DNA from: Paenibacillus lignilyticus
GTDB taxonomy: Bacteria; Bacillota; Bacilli; Paenibacillales; Paenibacillaceae
Assembly (NCBI RefSeq): GCF_017942085.1
Contig: NZ_JAGKSP010000003.1
Location: 248,001-312,000 of the forward strand
Direction of reading: 5' to 3'
Length of the DNA: 64,000 nucleotides
This document shows, in pieces, positions 8,698 through 18,389 of this stretch (position 1 is the stretch's first letter; every line of letters begins with the position of its first letter). Position numbers and translations under genes: made by a program. The notes beneath the pieces are model-generated. The model had not been told where the DNA came from. It searched no databases and was given only the letters and a program-made list of their open reading frames with translations.

Positions 8698-10677
8698 TTA
8701 TCTGCCGGTAGGTTTCAAGTGTGGCGTATAGAACTTAAACTGCGACCACCACCACCATGGACCCTCGAACGCATTCTCCGATGATTGGAATCCATCCCAA
8801 TAGTACGTATCAACCGGTACGAATTTGGATGTACCGAACATTGGAATGAACGGCATTCCTTTGACGAATTCTTTATTGATTTCCGTAATGTTCTGAACCA
8901 CCTTCGGATCGTCGCTCGGCAAGCTGTCCAGTTCGTCAAGCAAGGAGCTCACACGGTCGTTCGCCCACCGATTGCGGTTGCCCGGCGCTTGCTCGCCGAT
9001 CGGCACAATGTACTGCTTATGCCAACCGGTCATATTGGCCGTCGTATCCGGCAGCAAGCCGCATGCCGGCCAGTAAGAACCGATTTGGAACGCGCCTGTC
9101 GATTCGCTGTCCCAGAAGGAAGCGCCTTCCATTTGCTGCACGTTTACTTCAATGCCTTGCTTACGCCAGGAATCCGCAACGGCGAATGCCAATCGCATCG
9201 ACTGTACTTCGAAGTTAGCCGGTGCATTGATGGTCATCGTCCATGGTTTGCCGTTTGGCATAAGCCACTTGTCGCCGTCTTTCTTAAATCCGCTCTTCTC
9301 CAGCAATTTCGCCGCTTGGGCCGGGTCAAACTTCCACCAGCCTACGCCGAAAGTGTCTTTGATCGCGCTCTCATCCGTCGGCAAGCCTTCAATGCCTTGC
9401 TGCTTCAGCATATCGACAATGCCGGAAGCATAACTGTCGTCGAACGGTTTGTAACCGTCGGCGAGCGTAAAGTCCTTCAGCCAGCCCAGCATCGGTTTAT
9501 GGTACGTATCCTGAAGCACTTTGATCGGCGGCAGCTGGATCGGAGATACGCGCAGCATCCCGCCGAACGTTGCCATCGACACGTTCTTGATATCCGTCAT
9601 CAGTGTAAGTGCCCAGCGGACATCCGGATTGTTATAAGGCTCCTTCGCCGTGTTAAAGGACATCCCGCGCTCGCACGGATCATCCATCGTTGCATACGGG
9701 AAGTCTTCGTACCATGCTTTGGCATATTCGTTCTTCTGCCTCAGCACATCCCAGCTTTCCGGTGTAATATCCTGAAGGATATCCATATCATGCTGGATCA
9801 TCGCGATAATCCGTTTCTCTTCCGGTCCGAAGAATTTGAACAAAATGTATTTCGGCCCCGGCTCGCCTACAAGCTTGCCGATATCGCTCTTCTGCCAGTC
9901 TTCGCGTTTCTCCCAGAGGAACCAGTTGCCCTGCGGATCGCGATCCTTCAGCTTGTACGGCCCTACGCCGATCGGATTCGAGAACTTGAACGTTGCCGGG
10001 TCCTCTTTCTCCCAAATATGCTTCGGCATCACTCGGAAGGTATTGCCCCAGATGACAACGCCGAGCTTCTGCGCCAGTCTCGTTTCCGGATTAACCGTTT
10101 CGACTTCGATCGTGTAATCGTCCGTCGCTTTCATGCTTTTGATCAAATTCGTGAAGTAGCCGTTGTAGCCGAGCTCTTTCGCGCCTGTTATCATCGTCGC
10201 CGTAAATTCCACGTCATGCGCAGTGAATGGCTGGCCATCCGACCAGGTCAAGCCTTCCTGGATTTTGAACGAAAACTTGGTGTTCGTTCCGTCCAACGGC
10301 TCTGGGAACGTGGCTGCCAAATCCGGGATTTGCGTCCCTTTCTGAGTATCGATTTCCCATAAGTTCGAGAACATGAGCTGATGCACGCCGGCATCCATGG
10401 CTACGGCTCCCGGTACGTAGGGATTATACCGATCCGGGTCGGGACTGCGGCCTCCTAAGATGTCTACGATTAACGTTTCGCTTCTCGGCGTCCCGACATC
10501 GGTCATTTTGCCGTTTGATTTGGAATCCCCCGCATCCTTGTTTCCGTCCGTTCCTACAGCCGAATTATTCTTGTTCGTGTCTGAAGTGGAATTGCTCTTG
10601 TCATTGTTGTTATTGCATGCCGTGATGACCAATGCAACGAGTATGAACAGCACTGTAAGCCTTTTCATAATTCGCAA
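8698..10677 (-). CDS. Extracellular solute-binding lipoprotein, family 5 (OppA/DppA-like)
   Basis: A 659-residue protein with a lipoprotein signal peptide (LTVLFILVALVITAC, lipobox ITAC) and an Asn/Ser/Asp-rich linker before the mature domain. Family-5 features include the FKIQEGLTWSDGQPFTAHDVEFTATMI block and IGVGPYKLKD. It is long for the family (usually 530-600 residues). The start is TTG, which has the better spacing (8 bases) from GGAGG than the internal ATG four codons later. Family-5 proteins usually bind peptides, but some Paenibacillus and Thermotoga members bind oligosaccharides; GH172 and dehydratase neighbours favour a sugar ligand here. Confidence 0.9.
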   Translation of the reverse strand: MRIMKRLTVLFILVALVITACNNNNDKSNSTSDTNKNNSAVGTDGNKDAGDSKSNGKMTDVGTPRSETLIVDILGGRSPDPDRYNPYVPGAVAMDAGVHQLMFSNLWEIDTQKGTQIPDLAATFPEPLDGTNTKFSFKIQEGLTWSDGQPFTAHDVEFTATMITGAKELGYNGYFTNLIKSMKATDDYTIEVETVNPETRLAQKLGVVIWGNTFRVMPKHIWEKEDPATFKFSNPIGVGPYKLKDRDPQGNWFLWEKREDWQKSDIGKLVGEPGPKYILFKFFGPEEKRIIAMIQHDMDILQDITPESWDVLRQKNEYAKAWYEDFPYATMDDPCERGMSFNTAKEPYNNPDVRWALTLMTDIKNVSMATFGGMLRVSPIQLPPIKVLQDTYHKPMLGWLKDFTLADGYKPFDDSYASGIVDMLKQQGIEGLPTDESAIKDTFGVGWWKFDPAQAAKLLEKSGFKKDGDKWLMPNGKPWTMTINAPANFEVQSMRLAFAVADSWRKQGIEVNVQQMEGASFWDSESTGAFQIGSYWPACGLLPDTTANMTGWHKQYIVPIGEQAPGNRNRWANDRVSSLLDELDSLPSDDPKVVQNITEINKEFVKGMPFIPMFGTSKFVPVDTYYWDGFQSSENAFEGPWWWWSQFKFYTPHLKPTGR

Positions 10678-10756
10678 TGAACACTCCTCCTTCTATTGGG
10701 ATAATCCGAGTATAGCGAGCAGAAGGATTGATTAATTTCAAAAAACTTGGATTTCT

Positions 10757-12268
10757 TTAAGAATTATTGGAGATTAGGAAGGATTGTTGAAATTCCTTGG
10801 GACTCATATGTTCAATGCCCTTGAATACGGTGCTAAAGTAAGCCGCATCTTGAAAACCGACCATCTCCGCTACCTGATAGACCTTCAAATCCTTCTGTCT
10901 GAGAAACTCCTTGGCAATACGAATGCGGATAAGATTGATATATTCGCTGAACGTGACATGGGTATACTTCTTGAATTGGGAGCTGAAATACCAGGCATTC
11001 AGATAAACGGCATCGGCCACCTCTTTGAGCGTCAGGTCCTTCATATAATTCATCTCCATATAACGGATGGCCGACTGAATATAGTGCGGATTATGATTCT
11101 CGTCATTCATGGTCATGATCGCGGACATGAAGTAGGTCTTCAACCAGCCGAGCAGCTCTTTATAATTACCGATTCCCTTCATTTCCTGCACATAATCGAT
11201 TTGGCTGCCGAAGAATGGGTCAACCCTATGATCCTTTAGCACATGCTCCAAATAGATTAACTCGCTCAGCAATTCCCGCTTCAACCGAAGCGGCTCAAGT
11301 CTGCCGTGGACGCGCTGCAGCTGCTGCAGAAGCGATTCAATATAGTAGCGCAGCTTCTTAGCGTCTCCGAGCGCATAATAGCTGCCTACTTTATAACCGG
11401 AGAAGTATTCGCTTATTGCAAATGGCTCCAGCTGCTTCAATTGTTCTTGGTACATGTCGTTATCCATGACGGCAGAATACTCATTAAACGCGAGGAAATC
11501 ACAATATCTAAGGCAAACTTCGTATGCCAGCTCTACCGTTTTGGAAGCGCCATGGAATCGATGATATCCCGCAACTACGGTACGATTCTGTTTGCGCATC
11601 GCTAGCCGGCACTCGTTAAGCAGCTCCTTCACGTGCGAGGGATCCATCATGCCGCGATATAAGACCACACATTTCCCCTCATAGATTACCGAATCCAGTG
11701 CTCCCCGCTCGATGTTCCCATGCAGCAATCGATAGGTGATTTGCTCTTCAAGTCTGGCATCTAACGTCTCATGGCAGGAGAAGACGGCCATCTGCATTTC
11801 GGGTTGTACTGCCCAGCTCTCGGGCAGCTCGATACTGCCTTTAATTAATTTCTCAAGCAGTTGTTTATGCGAGGATTTCACATTCTCCGTTTCCTTGTCT
11901 GCCGCTTTGTCTTTAATCTTATCCAAGAGGTCGATCACCGTCTGATAATGGCAAGGCTTCAGTAAGTAATCGATTGCACCGCAGCGCATCGCTTCTCTTA
12001 CAAATTCAAATTCCGCGTGTCCGCTCAAGATGACAAGATATAGATGCGGATACAGCTTGCTTAGCTCGCGCGTAAGCTCAATCCCGTTCATCCCCGGCAT
12101 CATCACATCCGTAATGACGATTTCCGCCTCCGTAGCCTTCAGTACGTGCAGCGCTTCTTCCGCACTCTGCGCCGTTCCGACGATTTCATGCCCCGTACAG
12201 TGTTTGGCCATTATATGCTGCAGCCCTCTAAGAACCGACCTTTCATCATCAACGAGTACGATTTTCAA
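10757..12268 (-). CDS. YesN-type response regulator (receiver + AraC DNA-binding domain)
   Basis: A 503-residue regulator. Its N-terminal receiver domain starts KIVLVDDERS with the phospho-acceptor Asp in TDVMMPGMNG (about residue 54). A middle region with no clear domain follows, and a C-terminal AraC/XylS double helix-turn-helix occupies about residues 405-500 (LTLKEVADAVYLNAWYFSSQ, VYQVAEMVGFQDAAYFSTVFK). The start is TTG 12268, five bases after GGGGAGG; longer readings overlap the kinase gene. It follows the kinase by 26 bases and precedes the solute-binding gene, so it most likely activates the transporter operon on phosphorylation. Confidence 0.92.
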   Translation of the reverse strand: MKIVLVDDERSVLRGLQHIMAKHCTGHEIVGTAQSAEEALHVLKATEAEIVITDVMMPGMNGIELTRELSKLYPHLYLVILSGHAEFEFVREAMRCGAIDYLLKPCHYQTVIDLLDKIKDKAADKETENVKSSHKQLLEKLIKGSIELPESWAVQPEMQMAVFSCHETLDARLEEQITYRLLHGNIERGALDSVIYEGKCVVLYRGMMDPSHVKELLNECRLAMRKQNRTVVAGYHRFHGASKTVELAYEVCLRYCDFLAFNEYSAVMDNDMYQEQLKQLEPFAISEYFSGYKVGSYYALGDAKKLRYYIESLLQQLQRVHGRLEPLRLKRELLSELIYLEHVLKDHRVDPFFGSQIDYVQEMKGIGNYKELLGWLKTYFMSAIMTMNDENHNPHYIQSAIRYMEMNYMKDLTLKEVADAVYLNAWYFSSQFKKYTHVTFSEYINLIRIRIAKEFLRQKDLKVYQVAEMVGFQDAAYFSTVFKGIEHMSPKEFQQSFLISNNS

Positions 12269-12294
12269 AGCAACCTCCCCTTTCTGGATGCGAA

Positions 12295-14016
12295 TTAAGC
12301 TTGCATAACCTCGTCCTTCCACAGTTCCTCTTGAGGCACACCTGCATCCGTCCTCAGCTTTAGCGTGATTGCCGTTCCGTGTCCGGATACGCTGCGAATG
12401 GACAATCCAAACTCCTCTCCGTAGATATAAGTAATCCGCTGCCTGACTAATTGGATGCCAAGACCGCTGCCTAGGCTCTTCTTCTCGAAGGACGCCTGCA
12501 AAGCCTCCACTTTCTCAGCAGGCATGCCGATCCCATTGTCCTCCACCTCGAGATACAACTCATCGCCCCTGGCATAACCTCGAATGATAATCATGCCGCC
12601 GAGCATCATTTGCTGAAAGGCATATTTAATGGCGTTCTCTACTAACGGCTGTATGAGGAGCTTCGGAATCTTAATGTCCGCTATCGCAGGGTCAATGTGA
12701 AACACGTAGGAAAGTTTGTCCTCAAAGCGCATCCGTTGAATTTTCAAGTAATTCTCAAGCTGTTCCATATCTTCCGAGACGGTGACAAACTCATTCTGAT
12801 GAGAAATAGAGTAACGCAGAATGGTGGACAGCGAAATGATCGCTTCGCCGATTTCTTCTTCATCCTTGACTACCGTCATCCAATAAATCATATCGAGCGT
12901 GTTATATAGAAAATGCGGATTCAGTTTGGACTGGAGGTTGATCACTTCGGCTTTTCGATAGGTTTGCTGCTGGTAGTACACGGTCTTAATTAATCGGTTC
13001 ACCCGTTCAGCCATATGGTTGAAGTGGCGAATGATGACACTGAATTCGTCGTTGCCTTCCCTGCTCACGATGACAGCCAATTTCCCTTGCTCAATGCTCT
13101 CCATCCCTCTTAGAATTTGCTTCAGCGGTCGTAGAATCATTCGCAGAATAACCAAAGCAAACAGGAAGATGAAGGCAAAAACGATCAATTCCATAAGCAG
13201 TAACACCTTATTCACCTGGTTGACTTGATTTAGGATTTCTTGGTTGGGAACCACTCCTATCAGTTTCCATCCTTGATAATCCAACGTGAAGGTAACCTGC
13301 GCACCGGCAGCAAGCAACTTCGATAAATTCGTTTCCTTCTGATTAACAAGCCTCCTATCTGTGGCGAACATGACCGTGTCATCTTTAACTAAAAACACGC
13401 TCCCCTCTTCTCCCAATCGCACATCATCCAATTGATCATGAAACTTCTCATTTAAATCCACTCTGAGCAGACCAAGCTGCTCCTCACCGTCATAAATGAG
13501 CATCAACATGGAAATCAGATGCGTCTGCGGCTGTACCGTCCAGATGACCTCCTCCGTGCCGGGCGGCCGATTCGCAGACATCAATTGCTCGGTAAGCTTG
13601 TCTGCCTCGAAGATCGCATCGGAGTAGAAGAGGTTCATAGGCGGGTAATCAACCGGGAAAATGTAGATGTTCTCGATCATTTCCAAGTTAGGCAGCCTAA
13701 CGACTTGCCTGGCAATCTGATATTTCGCAATTTGATAGTTGATGGTATGCCGGTTCAAATCCTTCAAATAGTTCTTTAACACTTGGTTGTTGCGGATGAC
13801 CCGGGCATTGGCATCGATTTGTTTATATTGAAGATCGACTTGCTTGCCGATTTGCCGAACCGTTTCCTGCAAATTGGCTTCGGACTGCCGGAGTATAATC
13901 CCGCTAATCCAATGCTGGAAGAAACCCGCCTGCAGAATGACCACTAGAAGTGAAATGATAATGAATACAAGAATAATTTTGTACTTCAGTGAGCGGACTT
14001 TAATCCATTTCATCAT
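12295..14016 (-). CDS. YesM-type sensor histidine kinase
   Basis: A 573-residue membrane kinase with TM1 at about 12-33, an extracytoplasmic sensor of about 235 residues (Cache-like region), TM2 at about 271-293, then HAMP, then the His_kinase domain with the phospho-His in LNPHFLYNTLDMIYW (about H368), then an HATPase domain (NAIKYAFQ, DNGIGMP, GSGLGIQLVRQR). It belongs to the 5TM-less YesM/LytS-like class common in Paenibacillus carbohydrate loci. The start ATG 14016 has AGGAG eight bases upstream. It shares a transcript with the response regulator. Confidence 0.92.
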   Translation of the reverse strand: MMKWIKVRSLKYKIILVFIIISLLVVILQAGFFQHWISGIILRQSEANLQETVRQIGKQVDLQYKQIDANARVIRNNQVLKNYLKDLNRHTINYQIAKYQIARQVVRLPNLEMIENIYIFPVDYPPMNLFYSDAIFEADKLTEQLMSANRPPGTEEVIWTVQPQTHLISMLMLIYDGEEQLGLLRVDLNEKFHDQLDDVRLGEEGSVFLVKDDTVMFATDRRLVNQKETNLSKLLAAGAQVTFTLDYQGWKLIGVVPNQEILNQVNQVNKVLLLMELIVFAFIFLFALVILRMILRPLKQILRGMESIEQGKLAVIVSREGNDEFSVIIRHFNHMAERVNRLIKTVYYQQQTYRKAEVINLQSKLNPHFLYNTLDMIYWMTVVKDEEEIGEAIISLSTILRYSISHQNEFVTVSEDMEQLENYLKIQRMRFEDKLSYVFHIDPAIADIKIPKLLIQPLVENAIKYAFQQMMLGGMIIIRGYARGDELYLEVEDNGIGMPAEKVEALQASFEKKSLGSGLGIQLVRQRITYIYGEEFGLSIRSVSGHGTAITLKLRTDAGVPQEELWKDEVMQA

Positions 14017-14069
14017 GGGCAGCACTCCTAAATTGGCAGCAGTTATTCATTCGCTTGCCTGGGTATTAA

Positions 14070-14083
14070 TGGATGCGCTTTCA
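14070..14083 (-). promoter_or_regulatory. Possible cre (CcpA) site
   Basis: On the minus strand TGAAAGCGCATCCA matches the cre consensus TGWNANCGNTNWCA at all but two positions. It lies just downstream of the predicted kinase promoter, where CcpA binding would repress transcription. Confidence 0.4.
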
Positions 14084-14097
14084 TAAATCGTAAGGCC

Positions 14098-14126
14098 ATT
14101 ATAAGGATAATTATTCCAGATTTCAA
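14098..14126 (-). promoter_or_regulatory. Sigma-A-type promoter of the two-component operon
   Basis: On the minus strand TTGAAA (14121-14126) and TATAAT (14098-14103) are separated by 17 bases, about 80 bases upstream of the kinase ATG. The rest of the 14017-14300 gap holds no gene that I can see. Confidence 0.6.
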
Positions 14127-14301
14127 TAAGGCAAAGGTCTGTGCGCTATTCTGTCGGATTCATAAAGAAATGGATGAAATGAATCGATTATTGTAGATTG
14201 AAAATTGAAAACCAGCTTGCAGACGACATCTCTTGAACGGGAGGTGCCGCGTTACGGTTGTCGGCCTTCTTCCAGCTGTCACGCAACTAATTAATGGCAT
14301 T

Positions 14302-14335
14302 AAAAAACCACATCAGAACAAATTCCGATGTGGTT
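14302..14335 (-). terminator. Terminator after the dehydratase gene
   Basis: Arms AACCACATC (14306-14314) and GATGTGGTT (14327-14335), extended inward with one mismatch, followed on the minus strand by a T-run (14302-14307). Confidence 0.8.
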
Positions 14336-14386
14336 CACAAATAATTAATGCAATTAATTATATACAAATTTCTGTATAGCGACGTT

Positions 14387-15544
14387 TTAGCGATCAACGG
14401 AAACATAGTAATTGCCTTCAACAAAAGGGAACCGTTCCAGCGCATCTTCTGCCAGTTCCACCCCAAGTCCGGGTTTGTCCGGAAGCTCAAGCCATCCGCC
14501 TTGAATGATCGGAGTTTCCTTGACCATTTCCCATTGCATGGGTCCCTGAATGCGACACAATTCCACTAGGATTGGATTCGGAAGAGCAGCAACCAGATGC
14601 GCGTTCGCCATTGTCATGACGCCGTTATGCCAGTTATGGGGGATTGTCGGAACACCGTACTGCATGCCGAATTGCGCAATCGACATGGCTGCGGTAATTC
14701 CGCAAATCCCTGCATCCTGCTGAATAATCGAATAAGCTTGTCGCTCCATATAAGGAATGAACTGCTCAATCGTCGTGTATTGTTCTCCCCCGGTGACAGG
14801 GACATTCAACGCTGCGTTGAGCCTCGCATAACCCTCCACGTCCTTCTGCGGAATCGGTTCCTCGAACCAGCGGAATCCCCCAATGCGATCAAGCCCTTTG
14901 CCGAGGGCAAGTGCAATCTCTTCCGTCAAACGCTGATTACCGTCGATAGCGAGCTCCATCCGGCCCTTCACTTCCTGTGACAGCTCTTGAATCAGACCAA
15001 GCATCCGGTCCACGGTTACGCCATCCCATGCCCAGTGTGTGCCTACTCTGAACTTGAACACCTCGTAGCCTTCGGCCATATACGATTTGGCTTCTTCAAT
15101 CAGCTGCTCCGGCCGCTCTCTCCAATCGTAGCTGCAGCCGCCGGATGCATAGAGCTGCACTTTGTTAATCGGATTGGGAGAAAGCAGCTGCGCAACCGAT
15201 TTGCCTGCCAGTTTCCCGCGAATATCCCAAAGCGCACAATCAATGCCGGAAACGGCACAATCATAGGCCCATGATTGCCCGTTGGGATGCAGCGCATTGG
15301 AAGGATCCCTTGGATCGCGGCCGACCAGCAGAGGGCTGACTCTCCTTACCATATCGCTGATCTTGCCGGGAACGCCATAGGCGCAGGCTTCGCCGATTCC
15401 GATTACGCCTGCGTCGGTGCGAATGACCACAATTGCAGCTTCGGCTTTGATCGTCCGAAAAGTCGAAGTCATCCATTGCCTTTCCGGTTCATGCATTCTG
15501 GATAACAGAATCGTCTCGACATGGGTTATTTTAACATCCGACAT
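14387..15544 (-). CDS. Mandelate racemase/muconate lactonizing (enolase) superfamily sugar-acid dehydratase
   Basis: A 385-residue cytoplasmic enzyme with the MLE-type N-terminal capping domain and an (alpha/beta)7-beta barrel. Visible catalytic elements: KFR (164-166), metal ligands D201 and E228/E229 in WFEEP, E254 in GGEQ, D277 in QQDAG and a catalytic His in PHNWHNG (303/306). Mg-dependent abstraction of the alpha proton of an acid sugar with loss of water is the usual reaction in this subgroup; the substrate is not readable. GGGGGAG precedes the ATG by eight bases. It sits between the secreted beta-helix protein and the two-component system, suggesting uronic or aldonic acid catabolism. 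Confidence 0.85.
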   Translation of the reverse strand: MSDVKITHVETILLSRMHEPERQWMTSTFRTIKAEAAIVVIRTDAGVIGIGEACAYGVPGKISDMVRRVSPLLVGRDPRDPSNALHPNGQSWAYDCAVSGIDCALWDIRGKLAGKSVAQLLSPNPINKVQLYASGGCSYDWRERPEQLIEEAKSYMAEGYEVFKFRVGTHWAWDGVTVDRMLGLIQELSQEVKGRMELAIDGNQRLTEEIALALGKGLDRIGGFRWFEEPIPQKDVEGYARLNAALNVPVTGGEQYTTIEQFIPYMERQAYSIIQQDAGICGITAAMSIAQFGMQYGVPTIPHNWHNGVMTMANAHLVAALPNPILVELCRIQGPMQWEMVKETPIIQGGWLELPDKPGLGVELAEDALERFPFVEGNYYVSVDR

Positions 15545-15694
15545 CGCATTAACTCCCCCTAGTGTTTCGAATAAAACCCTTCTCCTCCATGTTGAAGGAA
15601 TTGAATCAAATTATAGTCACCTCGCCCACACAAACCTATGGACAATCCTACGTTTTTTGGACGATTTCACCGGCTTTGCAGAGCTCTAAACAAA

Positions 15695-15717
15695 GAGACC
15701 GATCAAAGATCGGCCTC
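15695..15717 (-). terminator. Terminator after the beta-helix protein gene
   Basis: GAG-CCGATC / GATCGG-CTC arms with one mismatch and a three-base loop, then TTTGTTT on the minus strand. Confidence 0.7.
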
Positions 15718-15731
15718 CGAATCACAACTGT

Positions 15732-18389
15732 CTATTCTCCGGCTGGATAGAGAATTCTTGCGTCTCCCCAGTCTGCATGGTCCCAATCAGAGCCATTGCC
15801 GCCATTGGTGACGACAAGTTTCAGCTCATTGACGCCGTCGATGTTAAGATCGATATTTTGCGTCGCCGCTTCAGCGTTCATGACACCACTGTCAAATGCC
15901 AATACGCCATCCAGCCATACTTCAAAGCTTACCGCGCCATTGCCATACGTCTCATCGTCGACGCCAACGCTCGCTTGGAATTTGGCGTATTCGCCTCCCA
16001 GCGTATATACGATCGTGGACTCCGCGTGAGTTCCCAAGCCTTTCGCGTAAACGACATTGTTAAGGGTGATCGGTTTGCCGTCGGATGATTTATCGCGCTG
16101 AATATTGCCCCATCCCGCTACGCCGTAATCCCACGTATAGTCGCTGAGATAAACCGTTGGCGAAGCAGGCGGTGCCAGCACGGCCGTTATCTCGTTGCTT
16201 GCATTGGAGCTGTTGCCCGCAGCATCTTTCGCTTTGACGGTAAAAGCACTGGCGGTACCCGGAATGAGACCGGAAGCCGTGAACGAAGTTGCTGTGGCAC
16301 CGGTTGTCGAACCGATCAAATTGCCGTTTCTATAAACCTCGTACCCTATTACCGCCTTATTGTCCGTGGATGCAGTCCAAGCAAGCGATGCACTGGTGCC
16401 GGTTACGGATACCGCTGCTAATCCGGCAGGCGCCGTTGGCGGCTGCGAATCAGGAAGTTCAGTCGTCACACTTAGCGCAGCGCTAGCCTCGGAAACATTT
16501 CCGGCTGCGTCACGCGCTCTCAACGTGATACTGTAAGTCGTTATTGGCGAAAGCCCCGTAAGTGTGAAAGCTAATTCTCCCGGTGCCGTGCTGCCTGCAA
16601 GCGCCCCGTCTCTATAGACGTCGTAACCGACGACGCCAACATTGTCAGATGCAGGACTCCATATCAGATCAATCGTCTCATCGGTCTGCGAAGGTGAAAC
16701 CAAATTCGTAGGAATGTTTGGTTTCTTCGTGTCAGGCAGTCCCGGACTTACCAGAATGATCTTCTCCTTCACGTTCGAACGTCCTTCATTGTCCCATACG
16801 ACAAGTGTCACGCGGTAGATTCCCGGTTTGTCATAGACGTACGTCGGTTTAGCTGAAGCGCTTGGCAGACCTGCCCCGAAATCCCATAGGTGGTTCGTGA
16901 TCGTACCATTATCTGTCGAGGTGCTTTCGAAGGTAACCGGTGCTCCTGCGCGTACCAGTATCGGATTGGTAAAGTTAGCAACAGGCTTTGCATTCGAAAA
17001 TCCGCGTGAAGACGGCTGCGCATTGTTACCGTTCAAGAAGACTAGGTTACCTGACCATTCCAGGTGCTGCGCTGCGGTCGGATAAGGATCCATCGTCACG
17101 CCTTTGTTGCCGGAGATGATATTGTTCGTAAAGCTTAGTCTATCGACTCCCGCAGCTTCCGTGATTTCGATCGCTTTACGTCCGTTGTTCGCGATAAGGT
17201 TGCTGTCGAAAGATAGATTCTGCGAGTTGCCATGAATGCGAACGCCATTCCCCTCATAACCGGGATATGCGGCTTTCGGATTGTCCAGCTGGGTGTTGAT
17301 AAAGCTGTTCTTGTAGAAATACTGGAACTGTTCGGTCTCACCGGAGCCGGCGCCCTGCAGCTGCATCCCCCACATGACCATGTTCTTCACCACATTGTAG
17401 CTCCATAATTGATGTCCCGTTCCCGGAGATTGCTGAATGCCGACCTGCTGGCCGCCGTCTACCAGGTTGTCCGTCGTTACTGCGTTATCCGCCATAATCT
17501 CCAGTCCAATCGAACCGACTCTGCTTTCAGTTGGATGTACGACGTTTCGGCGCACCGCAATATTCTTGGAGCGAACCGCACTAATCCAGTAATCGACATG
17601 GTTATCCTCAATGATGGAGTTGTCCGCATTCGTATGAAGCTCAATGGAAAGGCCATGCTCCTTCAAACCCGAACCCGTAATCGTATTGGATCGAACAATT
17701 GCGCCGGAGCTTCCGTCATTAATGAGAATGCCTCCACGCCCGGTGTTGGCAATGACGTTATTCTCAACGGTTACGTTCTTGGAATCCCAGCCGGCACGGA
17801 CGGCAGCCCCCCAGATCGATCCTACACCGATATTGGTTACGTTATTGTTCGTGATTCGAACGTTCCGGGAGCCGATGACATAGAGCGCATGAGGACCGAA
17901 GCCTTCTACAGCTGCGAAGTCCTTGACAATCAGACCGCTCATCTCGTTTCCGCCGCCACCTTCGGATACTGCCGCTGACATTGCTAAGGTGCTGTTGTTC
18001 CCGTCGAGCGTCATATTTTTGATCGAAGCACCGGATACGTTAAGAAAATAAAACATATACGTCTCCGGGTTGTCCAGATATTTCACGATTGTGCCGCTGC
18101 GATCCTCTCCGCGGATCGCGACGCCTGATTTCCCCTTCACTGTGCCTGCCAAATAATACGTACCTTTCGGGAGGAGTACCGTATCCCCCGGCGATGCTGC
18201 GTCGATAGCCGATTGAATCGCGGCTTTGTCGTCAAGGTTATCAGCGCCGTTAGCCCCGAAATCGACGGCGGATAGCGTCGTTGATGTGACCGGACTTGCA
18301 GCGACATTGCTCAAAGGAATGGCAGATGTGACCATAATGGCAGACAAGAACAATCGAATGACAGCTTTCTTGGACGGCTTTACTTTCAT
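15732..18389 (-). CDS. Secreted right-handed beta-helix protein with PKD, two FN3 and NPCBM domains (polysaccharide lyase/hydrolase-like)
   Basis: An 885-residue exported protein. It has a signal peptide (IRLFLSAIMVTSAIPLSNVAAS), then a pectate-lyase-superfamily start (VDFGANGADNLDDKAAIQSAIDAASPGDTVLLP) and a parallel beta-helix of N-rich coils to about residue 460. A PKD domain follows at about 470-550 (HLWDFGAGLPSASAKPTYVYDKPGIYRVTLVVWD), then two fibronectin type III domains (about 560-645 and 655-740), and a C-terminal NPCBM carbohydrate-binding domain (about 745-885). This is a typical extracellular polysaccharide-degrading architecture. The substrate cannot be told from the helix alone. 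It probably supplies oligosaccharides to the neighbouring Opp-type importer. Confidence 0.88.
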   Translation of the reverse strand: MKVKPSKKAVIRLFLSAIMVTSAIPLSNVAASPVTSTTLSAVDFGANGADNLDDKAAIQSAIDAASPGDTVLLPKGTYYLAGTVKGKSGVAIRGEDRSGTIVKYLDNPETYMFYFLNVSGASIKNMTLDGNNSTLAMSAAVSEGGGGNEMSGLIVKDFAAVEGFGPHALYVIGSRNVRITNNNVTNIGVGSIWGAAVRAGWDSKNVTVENNVIANTGRGGILINDGSSGAIVRSNTITGSGLKEHGLSIELHTNADNSIIEDNHVDYWISAVRSKNIAVRRNVVHPTESRVGSIGLEIMADNAVTTDNLVDGGQQVGIQQSPGTGHQLWSYNVVKNMVMWGMQLQGAGSGETEQFQYFYKNSFINTQLDNPKAAYPGYEGNGVRIHGNSQNLSFDSNLIANNGRKAIEITEAAGVDRLSFTNNIISGNKGVTMDPYPTAAQHLEWSGNLVFLNGNNAQPSSRGFSNAKPVANFTNPILVRAGAPVTFESTSTDNGTITNHLWDFGAGLPSASAKPTYVYDKPGIYRVTLVVWDNEGRSNVKEKIILVSPGLPDTKKPNIPTNLVSPSQTDETIDLIWSPASDNVGVVGYDVYRDGALAGSTAPGELAFTLTGLSPITTYSITLRARDAAGNVSEASAALSVTTELPDSQPPTAPAGLAAVSVTGTSASLAWTASTDNKAVIGYEVYRNGNLIGSTTGATATSFTASGLIPGTASAFTVKAKDAAGNSSNASNEITAVLAPPASPTVYLSDYTWDYGVAGWGNIQRDKSSDGKPITLNNVVYAKGLGTHAESTIVYTLGGEYAKFQASVGVDDETYGNGAVSFEVWLDGVLAFDSGVMNAEAATQNIDLNIDGVNELKLVVTNGGNGSDWDHADWGDARILYPAGE

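Noticed and set aside
8785-10362. A 525-codon open frame on the plus strand across the solute-binding protein gene
   Set aside because: It is antisense to a clear family-5 lipoprotein, rich in Arg/His as expected from the complementary frame, and has no domain or ribosome binding site.
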